Below, piece after piece: positions 1 through 8,140 of a stretch of 64,000 bases of DNA. Positions within the stretch are counted from its first letter, which is position 1, and each line of letters begins with the position of its first letter. A program made the position numbers and the translations under genes. The stretch is taken from contig JAJFVL010000035.1 in NCBI GenBank assembly GCA_021371855.1, positions 62,001 through 126,000 on the forward strand, given 5' to 3'. The notes under the pieces were generated by a model. It ran no database searches and was not told the DNA's origin. It saw only the letters and a program-made list of their open reading frames with translations. This DNA is from Bacteroidales bacterium (GTDB taxonomy: Bacteria; Bacteroidota; Bacteroidia; Bacteroidales; VadinHA17).

Positions 1-1112
1 GCCTGAAAAAAGCACTTAATGTCATTCATGATGGTTTTTTCCTCTCCCGCTACAAGGAGTTAAATCTGTTTTTTGCAGGTACAGGATTGGTCGGATCGAG
101 TCTGTTGAAACAGATGCAGGAACAACAGTCAACTCTTCTTAGTGAGCATAGCCTTAAAGTGAATCTTATCGGTGTAACAAATTCAAGAAAAATGTTTATC
201 GATAAGAGAGGAATTCCATTTAAGGATTTTAATGAAATGCTTAAAACTTCAGGTGACAAAGGAGATATTTCCGTTTTTATCCAGCAGATGACCAGACTTA
301 ATCTTCGGAACTCTGTATTCATCGATTGTACAGCTGATGCCAGTGTAGCATCACGGTATGCAGATATTCTCTCTAACTACGTTTCAGTGGTAGCTGCAAA
401 TAAAATTGCCTGCTCTTCAGAGTATAGTTATTATCAAAAGCTAAGGACTATAGCTATTGAGCGCGGAGTAAGGTTTATGTACGAAACTACTGTGGGTGCC
501 GGTCTGCCGATTATCAAGACTATTGATGATCTTGTCCTGAGCGGAGACAAGATTCTGAAGATTGAGGCAGTGCTTTCTGGTACCATGAATTTTATTTTTA
601 ATGAACTTAGTCCTGAAATGCCATTAAGCGGTGCTATCAGAAAAGCACGTGAAAAAGGTTTTTCTGAGCCCGATCCAAGGGTCGATCTGAGCGGAACGGA
701 TGTAGTAAGAAAAATTTTGATCCTGGCACGAGAAGCTGGTTATGCCATTGAAAAAGAAGATGTTATTGTTAATAAATTTCTTCCCGATGAATGCTTTGAT
801 GGCAGCATGAATGATTTCTTTGAAAAAGTAAAAAAATATGATGCTGAGTTTGAATTAAAAAGGCAGGAGCTCGAAAAACAGAATAAAAAATGGCGATTTT
901 TTGCAACACTTGATGAGGGCAAGGCTAAGGTTGAGCTTCTTACTATCGGATATGACCACCCTTCATATAACCTCGAAGGAAGCAACAATATTATTCTGCT
1001 TACGACTAACAGGTACAAAGAATTGCCGATGGTTATCAAAGGATATGGCGCGGGAGCAGAAGTTACTGCTGCAGGAGTTTTTGCAGATTTAATGAGAGTT
1101 GTAAACGTTTAA
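1..1112 (+). CDS. thrA: Bifunctional aspartokinase/homoserine dehydrogenase, C-terminal part (cut by window edge)
   Basis: The reading frame is open from base 3, so the gene begins left of the window; a TTG at 87 is internal and not the start. What is visible is the NAD(P)-binding homoserine dehydrogenase domain. The Rossmann glycine motif is FAGTGLVGSSLL, just after the linker ALNVIHDGFFLSRYKELNLF that is typical of ThrA between its kinase/ACT part and the dehydrogenase part. Further conserved stretches are VVAANKIACS, YETTVGAGLPII and LSGTMNFIFNELS. The enzyme reduces aspartate semialdehyde to homoserine; the missing N-terminal half would phosphorylate aspartate. It is followed after 12 bp by thrC and then thrH on the same strand, so the three form a threonine operon. 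Identification of the visible domain is secure. The kinase half is inferred from the linker and the family. Confidence 0.93.
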   Translation, partial: LKKALNVIHDGFFLSRYKELNLFFAGTGLVGSSLLKQMQEQQSTLLSEHSLKVNLIGVTNSRKMFIDKRGIPFKDFNEMLKTSGDKGDISVFIQQMTRLNLRNSVFIDCTADASVASRYADILSNYVSVVAANKIACSSEYSYYQKLRTIAIERGVRFMYETTVGAGLPIIKTIDDLVLSGDKILKIEAVLSGTMNFIFNELSPEMPLSGAIRKAREKGFSEPDPRVDLSGTDVVRKILILAREAGYAIEKEDVIVNKFLPDECFDGSMNDFFEKVKKYDAEFELKRQELEKQNKKWRFFATLDEGKAKVELLTIGYDHPSYNLEGSNNIILLTTNRYKELPMVIKGYGAGAEVTAAGVFADLMRVVNV

Positions 1113-1124
1113 ATTTTAACGAAA

Positions 1125-2492
1125 TTGGAAAAGAATCAATCATATTATTCAACAAATTTTCAATCACCACACACTACTTTCAAAGAAGCCCTGCTGAAAG
1201 GTCTGGCTCCTGATGGCGGATTATATATGCCTGCCTCACTCCCATTATTAAGTTCCCGGGAGATTGAAAGCTTTTCCGGAAAAGATTATCATGAAATTGC
1301 ATTTTTAATTCTTAATAAACTTATTGGAAAAGAAATAGATAAAGAGAACCTTCAAACTATTTGCCACGATGCTTATAACTTTGATGTTCCTCTTGAAAAA
1401 GTTTGCGATCGTAAATTTATAATGAGGCTTGACCAGGGTCCGACAGCTTCGTTTAAGGATTTTGCCGCAAGGATGATGAGCAGGCTTATGCAATATTATC
1501 TGTCGGTTAACAACCAGCATCTCACAATTCTAACTGCTACTTCAGGCGATACAGGCAGTGCTGTTGCAAGTGCATTTTATGGTCTCAAAAACATAAACGT
1601 AATAATCTTATTCCCCGCAAATGAAGTTACCGTGATGCAGAGGAAGCAGATGACCACTTTGCAGAAAAATATACAGGTTATAGCAATAGACGGAAAATTT
1701 GACGATTGCCAGAGGCTTGTAAAAAAAGCATTTATTGATCCATCATTATCTATGATACCCCTATCATCGGCAAATTCAATAAATATCGGAAGGTTATTAC
1801 CTCAATCTGTATACTACTTTTATTCCTGGTCAAAACTTTCAGAAAGTGCCGAAGATAAAGCTATATTCAGTGTCCCGTCAGGCAATTTTGGTGATCTAAT
1901 GGGTGGATTGATTGCCAGGAATATGGGCCTTCCTGTTAGTAAATTTATTGCCGCAACTAACGAAAATGACGAATTCCCCGAGTTTTTACGAACCGGGAAT
2001 TATAAACCGATAAATCCATCGAGAAATTGCATTTCAAGCGCTATGAATGTTGGTCACCCTAGTAATCTTGCCAGGATTGTTACAATTTACGGCGGTGTAA
2101 TGGATGAAACCGGTAAAATTACCAAAGCACCTGACCTTAAAAAAATGCGCGAAGACTTTTTTGCTGTCAGTGCAACCGATAAAAAGACAAGAGAGACAAT
2201 TGCAGACAGTTACAAAAGTTACCGTATATTGCTCGAGCCTCATGGAGCTGTCGCATGGTACGGAATAAATGAATATTTCAGGCATAATAAAGGTTTTGAT
2301 TCCGGAAAGCAACTTTGCATATCTCTTGAAACTGCTCATCCTGCAAAATTTCCCGAAGAGTTTCGGCAGATAATTAATATCGATCCTCCCCTTCCTCCAT
2401 CTCTTACAGGGTTAGCTTCAAAAAGTGAAAATTATTTTCCGTTAGAAAATGATTATCAGGCATTAAAAGAATTTATACTAAAGAATAATTAA
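1125..2492 (+). CDS. thrC: Threonine synthase
   Basis: This is a PLP enzyme converting O-phosphohomoserine to threonine. The 455-residue length fits the family. The N-terminal motif LAPDGGLYMP, the PLP-lysine region GPTASFKDFAARMM, the phosphate loop TSGDTGSAVASAF and the late motif LEPHGAVAWYG are all diagnostic. The start is TTG at 1125; no ATG precedes the conserved YYSTNFQSP stretch, so a non-ATG start is needed. It sits 12 bp after thrA and 18 bp before thrH, consistent with co-transcription. No homoserine kinase gene lies between thrA and thrC, where thrB is usually found in Bacteroidota. Confidence 0.95.
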   Translation: MEKNQSYYSTNFQSPHTTFKEALLKGLAPDGGLYMPASLPLLSSREIESFSGKDYHEIAFLILNKLIGKEIDKENLQTICHDAYNFDVPLEKVCDRKFIMRLDQGPTASFKDFAARMMSRLMQYYLSVNNQHLTILTATSGDTGSAVASAFYGLKNINVIILFPANEVTVMQRKQMTTLQKNIQVIAIDGKFDDCQRLVKKAFIDPSLSMIPLSSANSINIGRLLPQSVYYFYSWSKLSESAEDKAIFSVPSGNFGDLMGGLIARNMGLPVSKFIAATNENDEFPEFLRTGNYKPINPSRNCISSAMNVGHPSNLARIVTIYGGVMDETGKITKAPDLKKMREDFFAVSATDKKTRETIADSYKSYRILLEPHGAVAWYGINEYFRHNKGFDSGKQLCISLETAHPAKFPEEFRQIINIDPPLPPSLTGLASKSENYFPLENDYQALKEFILKNN

Positions 2493-2510
2493 TAAAATAA
2501 ATATCGGATT

Positions 2511-3119
2511 ATGTATATAGTGTGTTCAGATCTTGAAGGTGTGTATGTTCCTGAGATATGGATCAATGTTGCGAAACAGACGGGTATAGATGAACTGAAA
2601 CTGACTACACGAGATATCAACGACTATGATGTTCTCATGAAACGCAGGCTTGGAATATTGAAGCAGCATGGTCTGACATTACAGGACATTCAGAAAGTTA
2701 TAGCATCAATAAAACCACTTTCCGGAGCTCCGGAATTCATTGACTGGCTTAGATCACAATCACAGCTTATAATTGTTTCCGACACTTTTATTGAATTTGC
2801 CGAACCACTTCTTAAGCAAATCGGCCAACCAACGCTTTTATGCCATCATCTTACAACTGATACAAAAGGGAATATCGTTGATTACAACCTTAGGCAGAAA
2901 GATTCGAAAAGAATGGTCACTGAAGCGCTTCAAAGTCTTAATTTTAAAGTAATTGCCATAGGCGACTCATACAATGACATCTCAATGCTCCGTAAGGCAG
3001 AGCTTGGAATACTCTTCAACCCGCCACAGAACGTGATTGACGAGCACAAAGATCTGAAAGTTGTAAAATCATATGATGAACTGAAGGAGATAATTTCGCA
3101 AACTATCAGTAACGAATAG
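2511..3119 (+). CDS. thrH: Phosphoserine:homoserine phosphotransferase / phosphoserine phosphatase ThrH
   Basis: This 202-residue HAD-superfamily protein closely follows the Pseudomonas ThrH sequence pattern. It starts with SDLEGVYVPEIW, where the HAD motif I is DxE instead of the usual DxD. It continues with TTRDINDYDVLMKRRLGIL, IIVSDTFIEF, TLLCHHL, LRQKDSKR and the motif III/IV region AIGDSYNDISMLRKAELGILF. ThrH transfers phosphate from phosphoserine to homoserine and also hydrolyses phosphoserine. Placed directly after thrA and thrC, it can supply the O-phosphohomoserine that ThrC needs, in place of an ATP-dependent homoserine kinase. That functional replacement is inferred from context. 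A conventional thrB elsewhere in the genome cannot be excluded. Confidence 0.9.
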   Translation: MYIVCSDLEGVYVPEIWINVAKQTGIDELKLTTRDINDYDVLMKRRLGILKQHGLTLQDIQKVIASIKPLSGAPEFIDWLRSQSQLIIVSDTFIEFAEPLLKQIGQPTLLCHHLTTDTKGNIVDYNLRQKDSKRMVTEALQSLNFKVIAIGDSYNDISMLRKAELGILFNPPQNVIDEHKDLKVVKSYDELKEIISQTISNE

Positions 3120-3226
3120 TAAACTGAATAAATATCCTGCCGCGTAAAGTTTCTGTGTCAGATAAGGTTTGAACTTTTAAATATTACCATAAAAGAAAAG
3201 TATATTTGAAGTGACAAAACAAATGA

Positions 3227-3379
3227 CAATGGAAAAAACGATTCTCTGTATTGTCCAGCCAAAATATCCCAAGAAATATCATAATTGGCAGGGATGGTAA
3301 GATAATCTTCCAGAACATTGGTTATACACAGAAGGAATTTATGAATATTGAAAAGTTGCTTGATGAAAAACTCAAATAG
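3227..3379 (+). pseudogene. Remnant of a TlpA/redoxin-type thioredoxin-fold gene (C-terminal end)
   Basis: The frame starting at 3227 (just after an in-frame TGA at 3224) reads SSQNIPRNIIIGRDGKIIFQ, then NIGYTQKEF and LLDEKLK, ending at TAG 3377-3379. The pattern 'IPRNIII-x-x-DGKI-x-F-x-x-x-GY' is the cis-Pro and beta-hairpin end of TlpA/AhpC-type redoxins. There is no start codon, no CxxC part and no coding continuation upstream, so this looks like the tail of a decayed gene. It lies 5 bp before a DoxX-type gene; DoxX/MauE proteins are often next to or fused with thioredoxin-fold partners, which supports the reading. A short independent peptide is less likely. Confidence 0.55.
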
Positions 3380-3384
3380 CGGTC

Positions 3385-4926
3385 ATGATATCAACCACGT
3401 TCAGAAACAGGTATATTCCGGTATTTCTGGCTATTCTCAGAATAGCTATCGGATGGCATTTTCTATATGAAGGATTAGTAAAAATAATTGATCCGGCCTG
3501 GAGTGCAAGACCATTTCTTGAAGGTTCGCGCTGGATATTCGGTGACTTCTTCCGATGGATGATTTCAGGAGATATTGGCATGTCAATTGTCGATGCAGCC
3601 AATGCTTATGGGCTGACGCTGATCGGATTAGTCCTGATATTAGGACTGTTTACCAGGCTCGCGTCATGGAGTGGTGTGGCCCTCTTATTTATGTACTATC
3701 TGGCCTATCCTCCATTTGGCGGTTTCAGTTATGGTTTCCCTTCCGAAGGCAGTTACCTGGTTGTAAATAAAAACCTTATTGAGCTTTTCGCCCTTATAAT
3801 TCTTGCATTGACACGATCGGGGCAATTTTTCGGGCTGGATATGTTGCTGGAAAAGAAGAAAATCATTTCACTGAAAAAATCAGAGATACATGAAGAATCG
3901 GATACCCGGGAAAGAAATCAACGCCGGGAATTGCTCAAAGGACTTGCTGGGTTGCCTTTCCTGGCAGCTTTTGGAGGAACTTTTGTGAAAAACCTTTCAG
4001 AAGCAGGTCCCGATGTTGTATCAGGAGCAACGATAAAAGTTGATTATAAACAGATGAAAGACCTTAAGGGTAAATTACCTGAAGGAAAGCTTGGTAACCT
4101 TAACATAAGCAGAATGATTATGGGTTGCAACCTGATAGGAGGCTGGGCACATGCCCGTGATCTTATCTATGCCAATACGCTTTTCAAAGCTTACAATAAT
4201 GAAAGGAAAATTATTGAAACCCTTTATCTTGCTGAGCAGGCCGGGATCAATACTACTTTTATGGTTACCCAGTATTATCCCACTCTCAATAAATACAAGA
4301 ATATTTATAATGGCAAGATACAGTCTATTTGTCAGGCGATGCTCCCTGATAAAGATTTTTTCTCAGATATAAATCTGGCTATAGATAGCGGTGCGACGGC
4401 CATATACATACAGGGTGGCGAAGGTGACCGATATATGAAAGCAGGTAAATCGGATATGATTCTTAAAGCTATCAATTATATAAAAGGACAAGGTTTTATT
4501 GCCGGTTTAGGGGCTCATTCATTAGAGACAATAAAGGTATGCGAAAATACATGTATCCCTGTTGATTTTTATGTAAAGACCTTACATCATGATAAATACT
4601 GGTCAGCACATCCGGAGGAGAATCGTGAAGAATACAGCATCATTGGCAGTAACTCAACCGACCATGATCAATTCCATGATAATATATGGGATTTGTATCC
4701 ATCACGCACGATTGAATACATGAAAGGTGTAAAGAAACCATGGTTTGCATTTAAGGTTCTGGCAGCAGGAGCTATCCCTCCGAAAGACGGATTCCGCTTT
4801 GCTTTCGAAAACGGAGCCGACTTTATATGCGTCGGGATGTTCGACTTCCAGGTTATTGACGATGTGAATACAGCCAATGAAATACTTGCAAATCTTAATA
4901 AACGGGAAAGGGAATGGTTTTCCTGA
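3385..4926 (+). CDS. DoxX-family membrane domain fused to a Tat-like segment and an aldo/keto-reductase-like barrel
   Basis: The 513-residue protein has three parts. Residues about 10-150 form a DoxX/MauE-type module with four hydrophobic segments (ILRIAIGWHFLYEGLVKI at the start is typical). Residues about 177-200 carry RRELLKGLAGLPFLAAFGG, which looks like an internal twin-arginine signal-anchor. From about residue 230 a soluble domain follows (LGNLNISRMIMGCNLIGGW, IYIQGGEGDRY, FAFENGADFICVGMFDF) that resembles a degenerate aldo/keto-reductase-type TIM barrel. DoxX modules are linked to thiol or quinone redox chemistry; the substrate here is unknown. An aldo/keto reductase with ferredoxin clusters lies nearby on the other strand. 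The architecture implies a membrane-anchored, probably periplasmic oxidoreductase-like domain; this is inference. Confidence 0.7.
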   Translation: MISTTFRNRYIPVFLAILRIAIGWHFLYEGLVKIIDPAWSARPFLEGSRWIFGDFFRWMISGDIGMSIVDAANAYGLTLIGLVLILGLFTRLASWSGVALLFMYYLAYPPFGGFSYGFPSEGSYLVVNKNLIELFALIILALTRSGQFFGLDMLLEKKKIISLKKSEIHEESDTRERNQRRELLKGLAGLPFLAAFGGTFVKNLSEAGPDVVSGATIKVDYKQMKDLKGKLPEGKLGNLNISRMIMGCNLIGGWAHARDLIYANTLFKAYNNERKIIETLYLAEQAGINTTFMVTQYYPTLNKYKNIYNGKIQSICQAMLPDKDFFSDINLAIDSGATAIYIQGGEGDRYMKAGKSDMILKAINYIKGQGFIAGLGAHSLETIKVCENTCIPVDFYVKTLHHDKYWSAHPEENREEYSIIGSNSTDHDQFHDNIWDLYPSRTIEYMKGVKKPWFAFKVLAAGAIPPKDGFRFAFENGADFICVGMFDFQVIDDVNTANEILANLNKREREWFS

Positions 4927-4930
4927 AATA

Positions 4931-5776
4931 CTATTTAAGAATTTCTGAAGTATATCGGTCTGCAATGTCAGACTGATCTTTCGACAGGCCTGAAATTATA
5001 ACAATGGTATTATCTTTCCATGAAAGGAAAATAGTACCATTATATCCGTCATTGATCACATATTTACCACTGCCCGACTCCAGAGCATCTGTCCCTGTTG
5101 ATTCAAGAAAGGCTTTAGCTGACTCCCATGATTCTTCAGATGTTTTGTTTTCCAGAATAAATATAAAAAACTCATCGTTCCCTGCTGTGTAAGTTGCCCT
5201 GAATGCTTTGTTAATAAACTTATGTCCGAGAACGCTTTCATTGATATAAATCTCTTCATTTAGTTTTTTCCCATTGTCCGGGAACTTCGAAAGTACTGCA
5301 GGCATTTCAGAAGATCCTTCAAGCATATTGGAAACTTTAAGAGCTAACTTTTCGACCGATTGCAATGTTTTTTCATTTTTCGAGAAGGTTCTGATCTTAA
5401 CATAATAATGTCCTTTAAAGAAATTAGCTACACCATCTGCTATATATCCCTGAGCTCCAAGATTCATGAACCGGAAGGAAGGTGAACGCTCTGCCGAATA
5501 AATGCCAAAAGCATTAATATTATCACCCTGTTTGTATATTTCGAGCTTTATAACATTCTTACCCTTCTTATATTCAGCAATATGAAGATCAATGAATCCA
5601 TAAGTAAGGTATGCATCAGCTGCCCCGTTAATGTAATCCCACAGGTTGTCAGGTACAAATACAGGATAGTCGGTATTCATTTTATATCCTTCAAGTTCCG
5701 GAAAGGTAAATCCCTGAGCATAGGTTGATCCGAAAAGCAAAATCAGGAAGGCTCCAGCAAGCATTTTTTTTATCAT
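4931..5776 (-). CDS. Exported protein, DUF6599-like
   Basis: The 281-residue protein begins with a clear signal peptide (MIKKMLAGAFLILLFGSTYAQ). The mature part contains NLWDYINGAADAYLTYGF, IKLEIYKQGDNINAFGIYSAER and a later region with VEKLALKVSNMLEG. The 'INGAA-x-x-Y-x-x-YGF' and 'NAFGIYS' pattern matches what I recall of the DUF6599 family, exported proteins of unknown function. The stop codon faces the stop of the DoxX fusion gene 4 bp away, so the two are convergent. It is read 50 bp after the ferredoxin-tailed aldo/keto reductase gene on the same strand and may be co-transcribed with it. Confidence 0.65.
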   Translation of the reverse strand: MIKKMLAGAFLILLFGSTYAQGFTFPELEGYKMNTDYPVFVPDNLWDYINGAADAYLTYGFIDLHIAEYKKGKNVIKLEIYKQGDNINAFGIYSAERSPSFRFMNLGAQGYIADGVANFFKGHYYVKIRTFSKNEKTLQSVEKLALKVSNMLEGSSEMPAVLSKFPDNGKKLNEEIYINESVLGHKFINKAFRATYTAGNDEFFIFILENKTSEESWESAKAFLESTGTDALESGSGKYVINDGYNGTIFLSWKDNTIVIISGLSKDQSDIADRYTSEILK

Positions 5777-5826
5777 ATTTATAAATCTATTGAATTTAAA
5801 ATTTCGTATAAATCCTCATAATATTA

Positions 5827-7026
5827 TCACGACAAAAAGTCTTCAGGTACATCTACAAGTCTCGATATATCTGTAATTTTTTCTTTTATTCTGAAGTGCT
5901 TGGTGCATTCCACTTTACAGGTATCACACCCTTTGCAGGGATTATCATTGATACCGAGTTCACCAAGGAGTGAATGAGCTTTAGAAGTGTTTGAATAACC
6001 ATAGGCATACATATATGCTCTCATCAGATCAGGGACAGGAAGGTTCCTTGGACATGCCGGGATACACTTACTGCAACCGGTGCAAAAGAGCCCTGTTTCA
6101 GCAGTTGGTACAACAAGACCTTTCTTTTCCACTTCGGTCATTGAGATGTCATACATTATTTTAGCATTCAGGTCAAGCTGGTCGAATGTAGTCATCCCGG
6201 GAATTGTTGTATGAATATCCGGATTTGATAAAACCCATTTCAGAGCAGCTGTGGTATTTATTGGTTTCTTCTTTTCCTTGTCGAAAAATCCGCCTCCGGC
6301 CAATGTTTTCATAGCAACGATACCTATTCCTTTTTCATTGGCCTTCCTGATCGCACTATTTAATTCTGTGATATTGGTATGCATAAAATTATATGATGTC
6401 AGAATTACATCCCAGTCATCAGTAGAGGCTGCAGCGTTAATGACGGCTGCCTCATTCCTGTGGGTAGAAAATCCCATAAATCTGATCTTGCCTTCTTTCT
6501 TCAGCTTCTTTAGGGCATTGACAATAGGCTTACATTCAATAAGCTCCGGATTCTGTACAGCATGAATATACAGGATATCAACATAATCCATCTTTAGTCT
6601 TGAAAGGCTTATGTTGAATTTTTCCAGAAAACTTTCAGCCGTTGTCTCTTTTGAAGGATTGCCGTCTTTATCAACACCATTGGGTCTTGCTTTAGTAGAA
6701 AGAAAAAATGAATCTCTGTTATAATCTTTTAAAAGATTTCCAAGCATTGCCTCATTATTTCCATTCTGGTACCCGTTTGCAGTATCAAAAAGTTTAATTC
6801 CTTTTTCATAAGCAGCCTTGCACAGATTTGGATTATCTGAATTCATTACTCCAAAACTTATTACAGGAACTTTCAGTCCGGTTTTCCCGAGAGTTCTGTA
6901 AATAATATTATCATTCTCGCTGCCAGCAGCTGATGCTGAAGCTATTGAGGGGGCGAATGTCACCATTCCTGCTGCCCCGGCAATTCCTGTTTTAAGGAAC
7001 CCTCTTCTGTTTATACTTTTTGTCAT
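5827..7026 (-). CDS. Aldo/keto reductase with Tat-like signal and C-terminal two-cluster ferredoxin domain
   Basis: The 399-residue protein starts with INRRGFLKTGIAGAAGMVTF, a twin-arginine signal followed by an Ala-rich cleavage region. The barrel has the expected residues: FDTANGYQNG (Asp, Tyr), LSTKARP (Lys) and DILYIHAVQNPE (His). The C-terminus carries CTGCSKCIPACPRNLPVPD and CKGCDTCKVECTKHF, two CxxCxxCxxxC motifs for [4Fe-4S] clusters. Export through Tat would fit a cofactor-loaded protein working in the periplasm. The substrate is unknown. Such ferredoxin-tailed aldo/keto reductases are common in anaerobic Bacteroidota. Confidence 0.9.
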   Translation of the reverse strand: MTKSINRRGFLKTGIAGAAGMVTFAPSIASASAAGSENDNIIYRTLGKTGLKVPVISFGVMNSDNPNLCKAAYEKGIKLFDTANGYQNGNNEAMLGNLLKDYNRDSFFLSTKARPNGVDKDGNPSKETTAESFLEKFNISLSRLKMDYVDILYIHAVQNPELIECKPIVNALKKLKKEGKIRFMGFSTHRNEAAVINAAASTDDWDVILTSYNFMHTNITELNSAIRKANEKGIGIVAMKTLAGGGFFDKEKKKPINTTAALKWVLSNPDIHTTIPGMTTFDQLDLNAKIMYDISMTEVEKKGLVVPTAETGLFCTGCSKCIPACPRNLPVPDLMRAYMYAYGYSNTSKAHSLLGELGINDNPCKGCDTCKVECTKHFRIKEKITDISRLVDVPEDFLS

Positions 7027-7125
7027 ATATTACTATTTTCAATTGGATAAAATATCTTACAATTTTAAGACCTACTTATTCCAGATGTAATGTCTTCTTA
7101 AGAGAAAATGACCAGATCTGTCATC

Positions 7126-7878
7126 TTATTTCAGATTTCTTATCCGTACAGTAATACCTGTATCTTTTAAAAGTTGTACTATTTTATCTGTGTTTGTGTC
7201 ACCATAATGATATGGATACAGGATGCCGGGTTTAAATGCTTTTACAGCATCAGCAACCATTTCCGGCGTCATTGTATATGGCAGGTTCATTGGAAGAAAC
7301 GCAACATCAATATTTTTCAGGGCTTTCATTTCGGGAGTATTCTCAGTATCTCCTGCAATGTAGAACCTGACACCTCCGATTGTAAGGATATATCCTATAC
7401 CGTCACCTTTGGGATGAAAAGGTTGTCCGGGCGCACGCTCATTGACAATATTATAAGCAGGAACTGCTTCAATAACAATATTGTTGATCTCCTGCCTGTC
7501 ACCAGGCACCATGGCCAATGCCCATGGAATTTTTGCAGTTGATTTTTCATTACAGAAAACCAATGTCTCCTCCTTCTTCAGGTCTTTTATTAAATTAACA
7601 TCCAGATGATCATAATGTTCATGAGTAACCAGAATAATATCTGCTTTAGGAAGAAAGTTATAACTTCCTGAACTACGGACCGGATCGATATGAATAACAA
7701 ATCCGTTTATCTTAAACATCAGTGATCCATGTCCGATAAAGTGCATTTCAACATTTCCTGCAGATGTACTTATCTTATCATAAGCAGGAGATTCCTGAGA
7801 GTATCCCCGGGTAGTCATTGCAAATAAAATTATGGTTATAAAAATTCTTAAAGTACTCTCTAATTTACTTTTTGCCAT
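7126..7878 (-). CDS. Exported metallo-beta-lactamase-fold hydrolase (UlaG/YtnP-like)
   Basis: The metal-binding motif THEHYDHLD (HxHxDH) is followed by GIGYILTIGGVRFYIAGDTENT and a terminal LYPYHYGDTNTDK, as in the MBL-fold 'metal-dependent hydrolase' group related to UlaG. The frame is open from 7974, but the ATG at 7876-7878 gives MAKSKLESTLRIFITIILFA, a proper signal peptide ending at GYSQES. The upstream 32 residues look like untranslated sequence, so the shorter start is chosen. Substrate unknown. It is transcribed away from the C25 protease gene at 8141. Confidence 0.85.
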   Translation of the reverse strand: MAKSKLESTLRIFITIILFAMTTRGYSQESPAYDKISTSAGNVEMHFIGHGSLMFKINGFVIHIDPVRSSGSYNFLPKADIILVTHEHYDHLDVNLIKDLKKEETLVFCNEKSTAKIPWALAMVPGDRQEINNIVIEAVPAYNIVNERAPGQPFHPKGDGIGYILTIGGVRFYIAGDTENTPEMKALKNIDVAFLPMNLPYTMTPEMVADAVKAFKPGILYPYHYGDTNTDKIVQLLKDTGITVRIRNLK

Positions 7879-8140
7879 ACTATAAATTTTTAATGTACAC
7901 AATATACAATTTGTATCACTTAAACTATCATAAAATTTTCTTAAAATAAATCTGTCACTTTTAAATTTGAACATACATTCTATATCAGATGTTATATCAG
8001 ATAAAACAATATTTCAAATTCAACTATAAAAGTACAAAATTTATGTCTATTCAAATTTATTCCGGTTGTAATCATTAAATACCGAATTTTTGATAACTTG
8101 CCTTCAGAATCTGGGTGAAGGTGTTAATTAGTTAACATTA

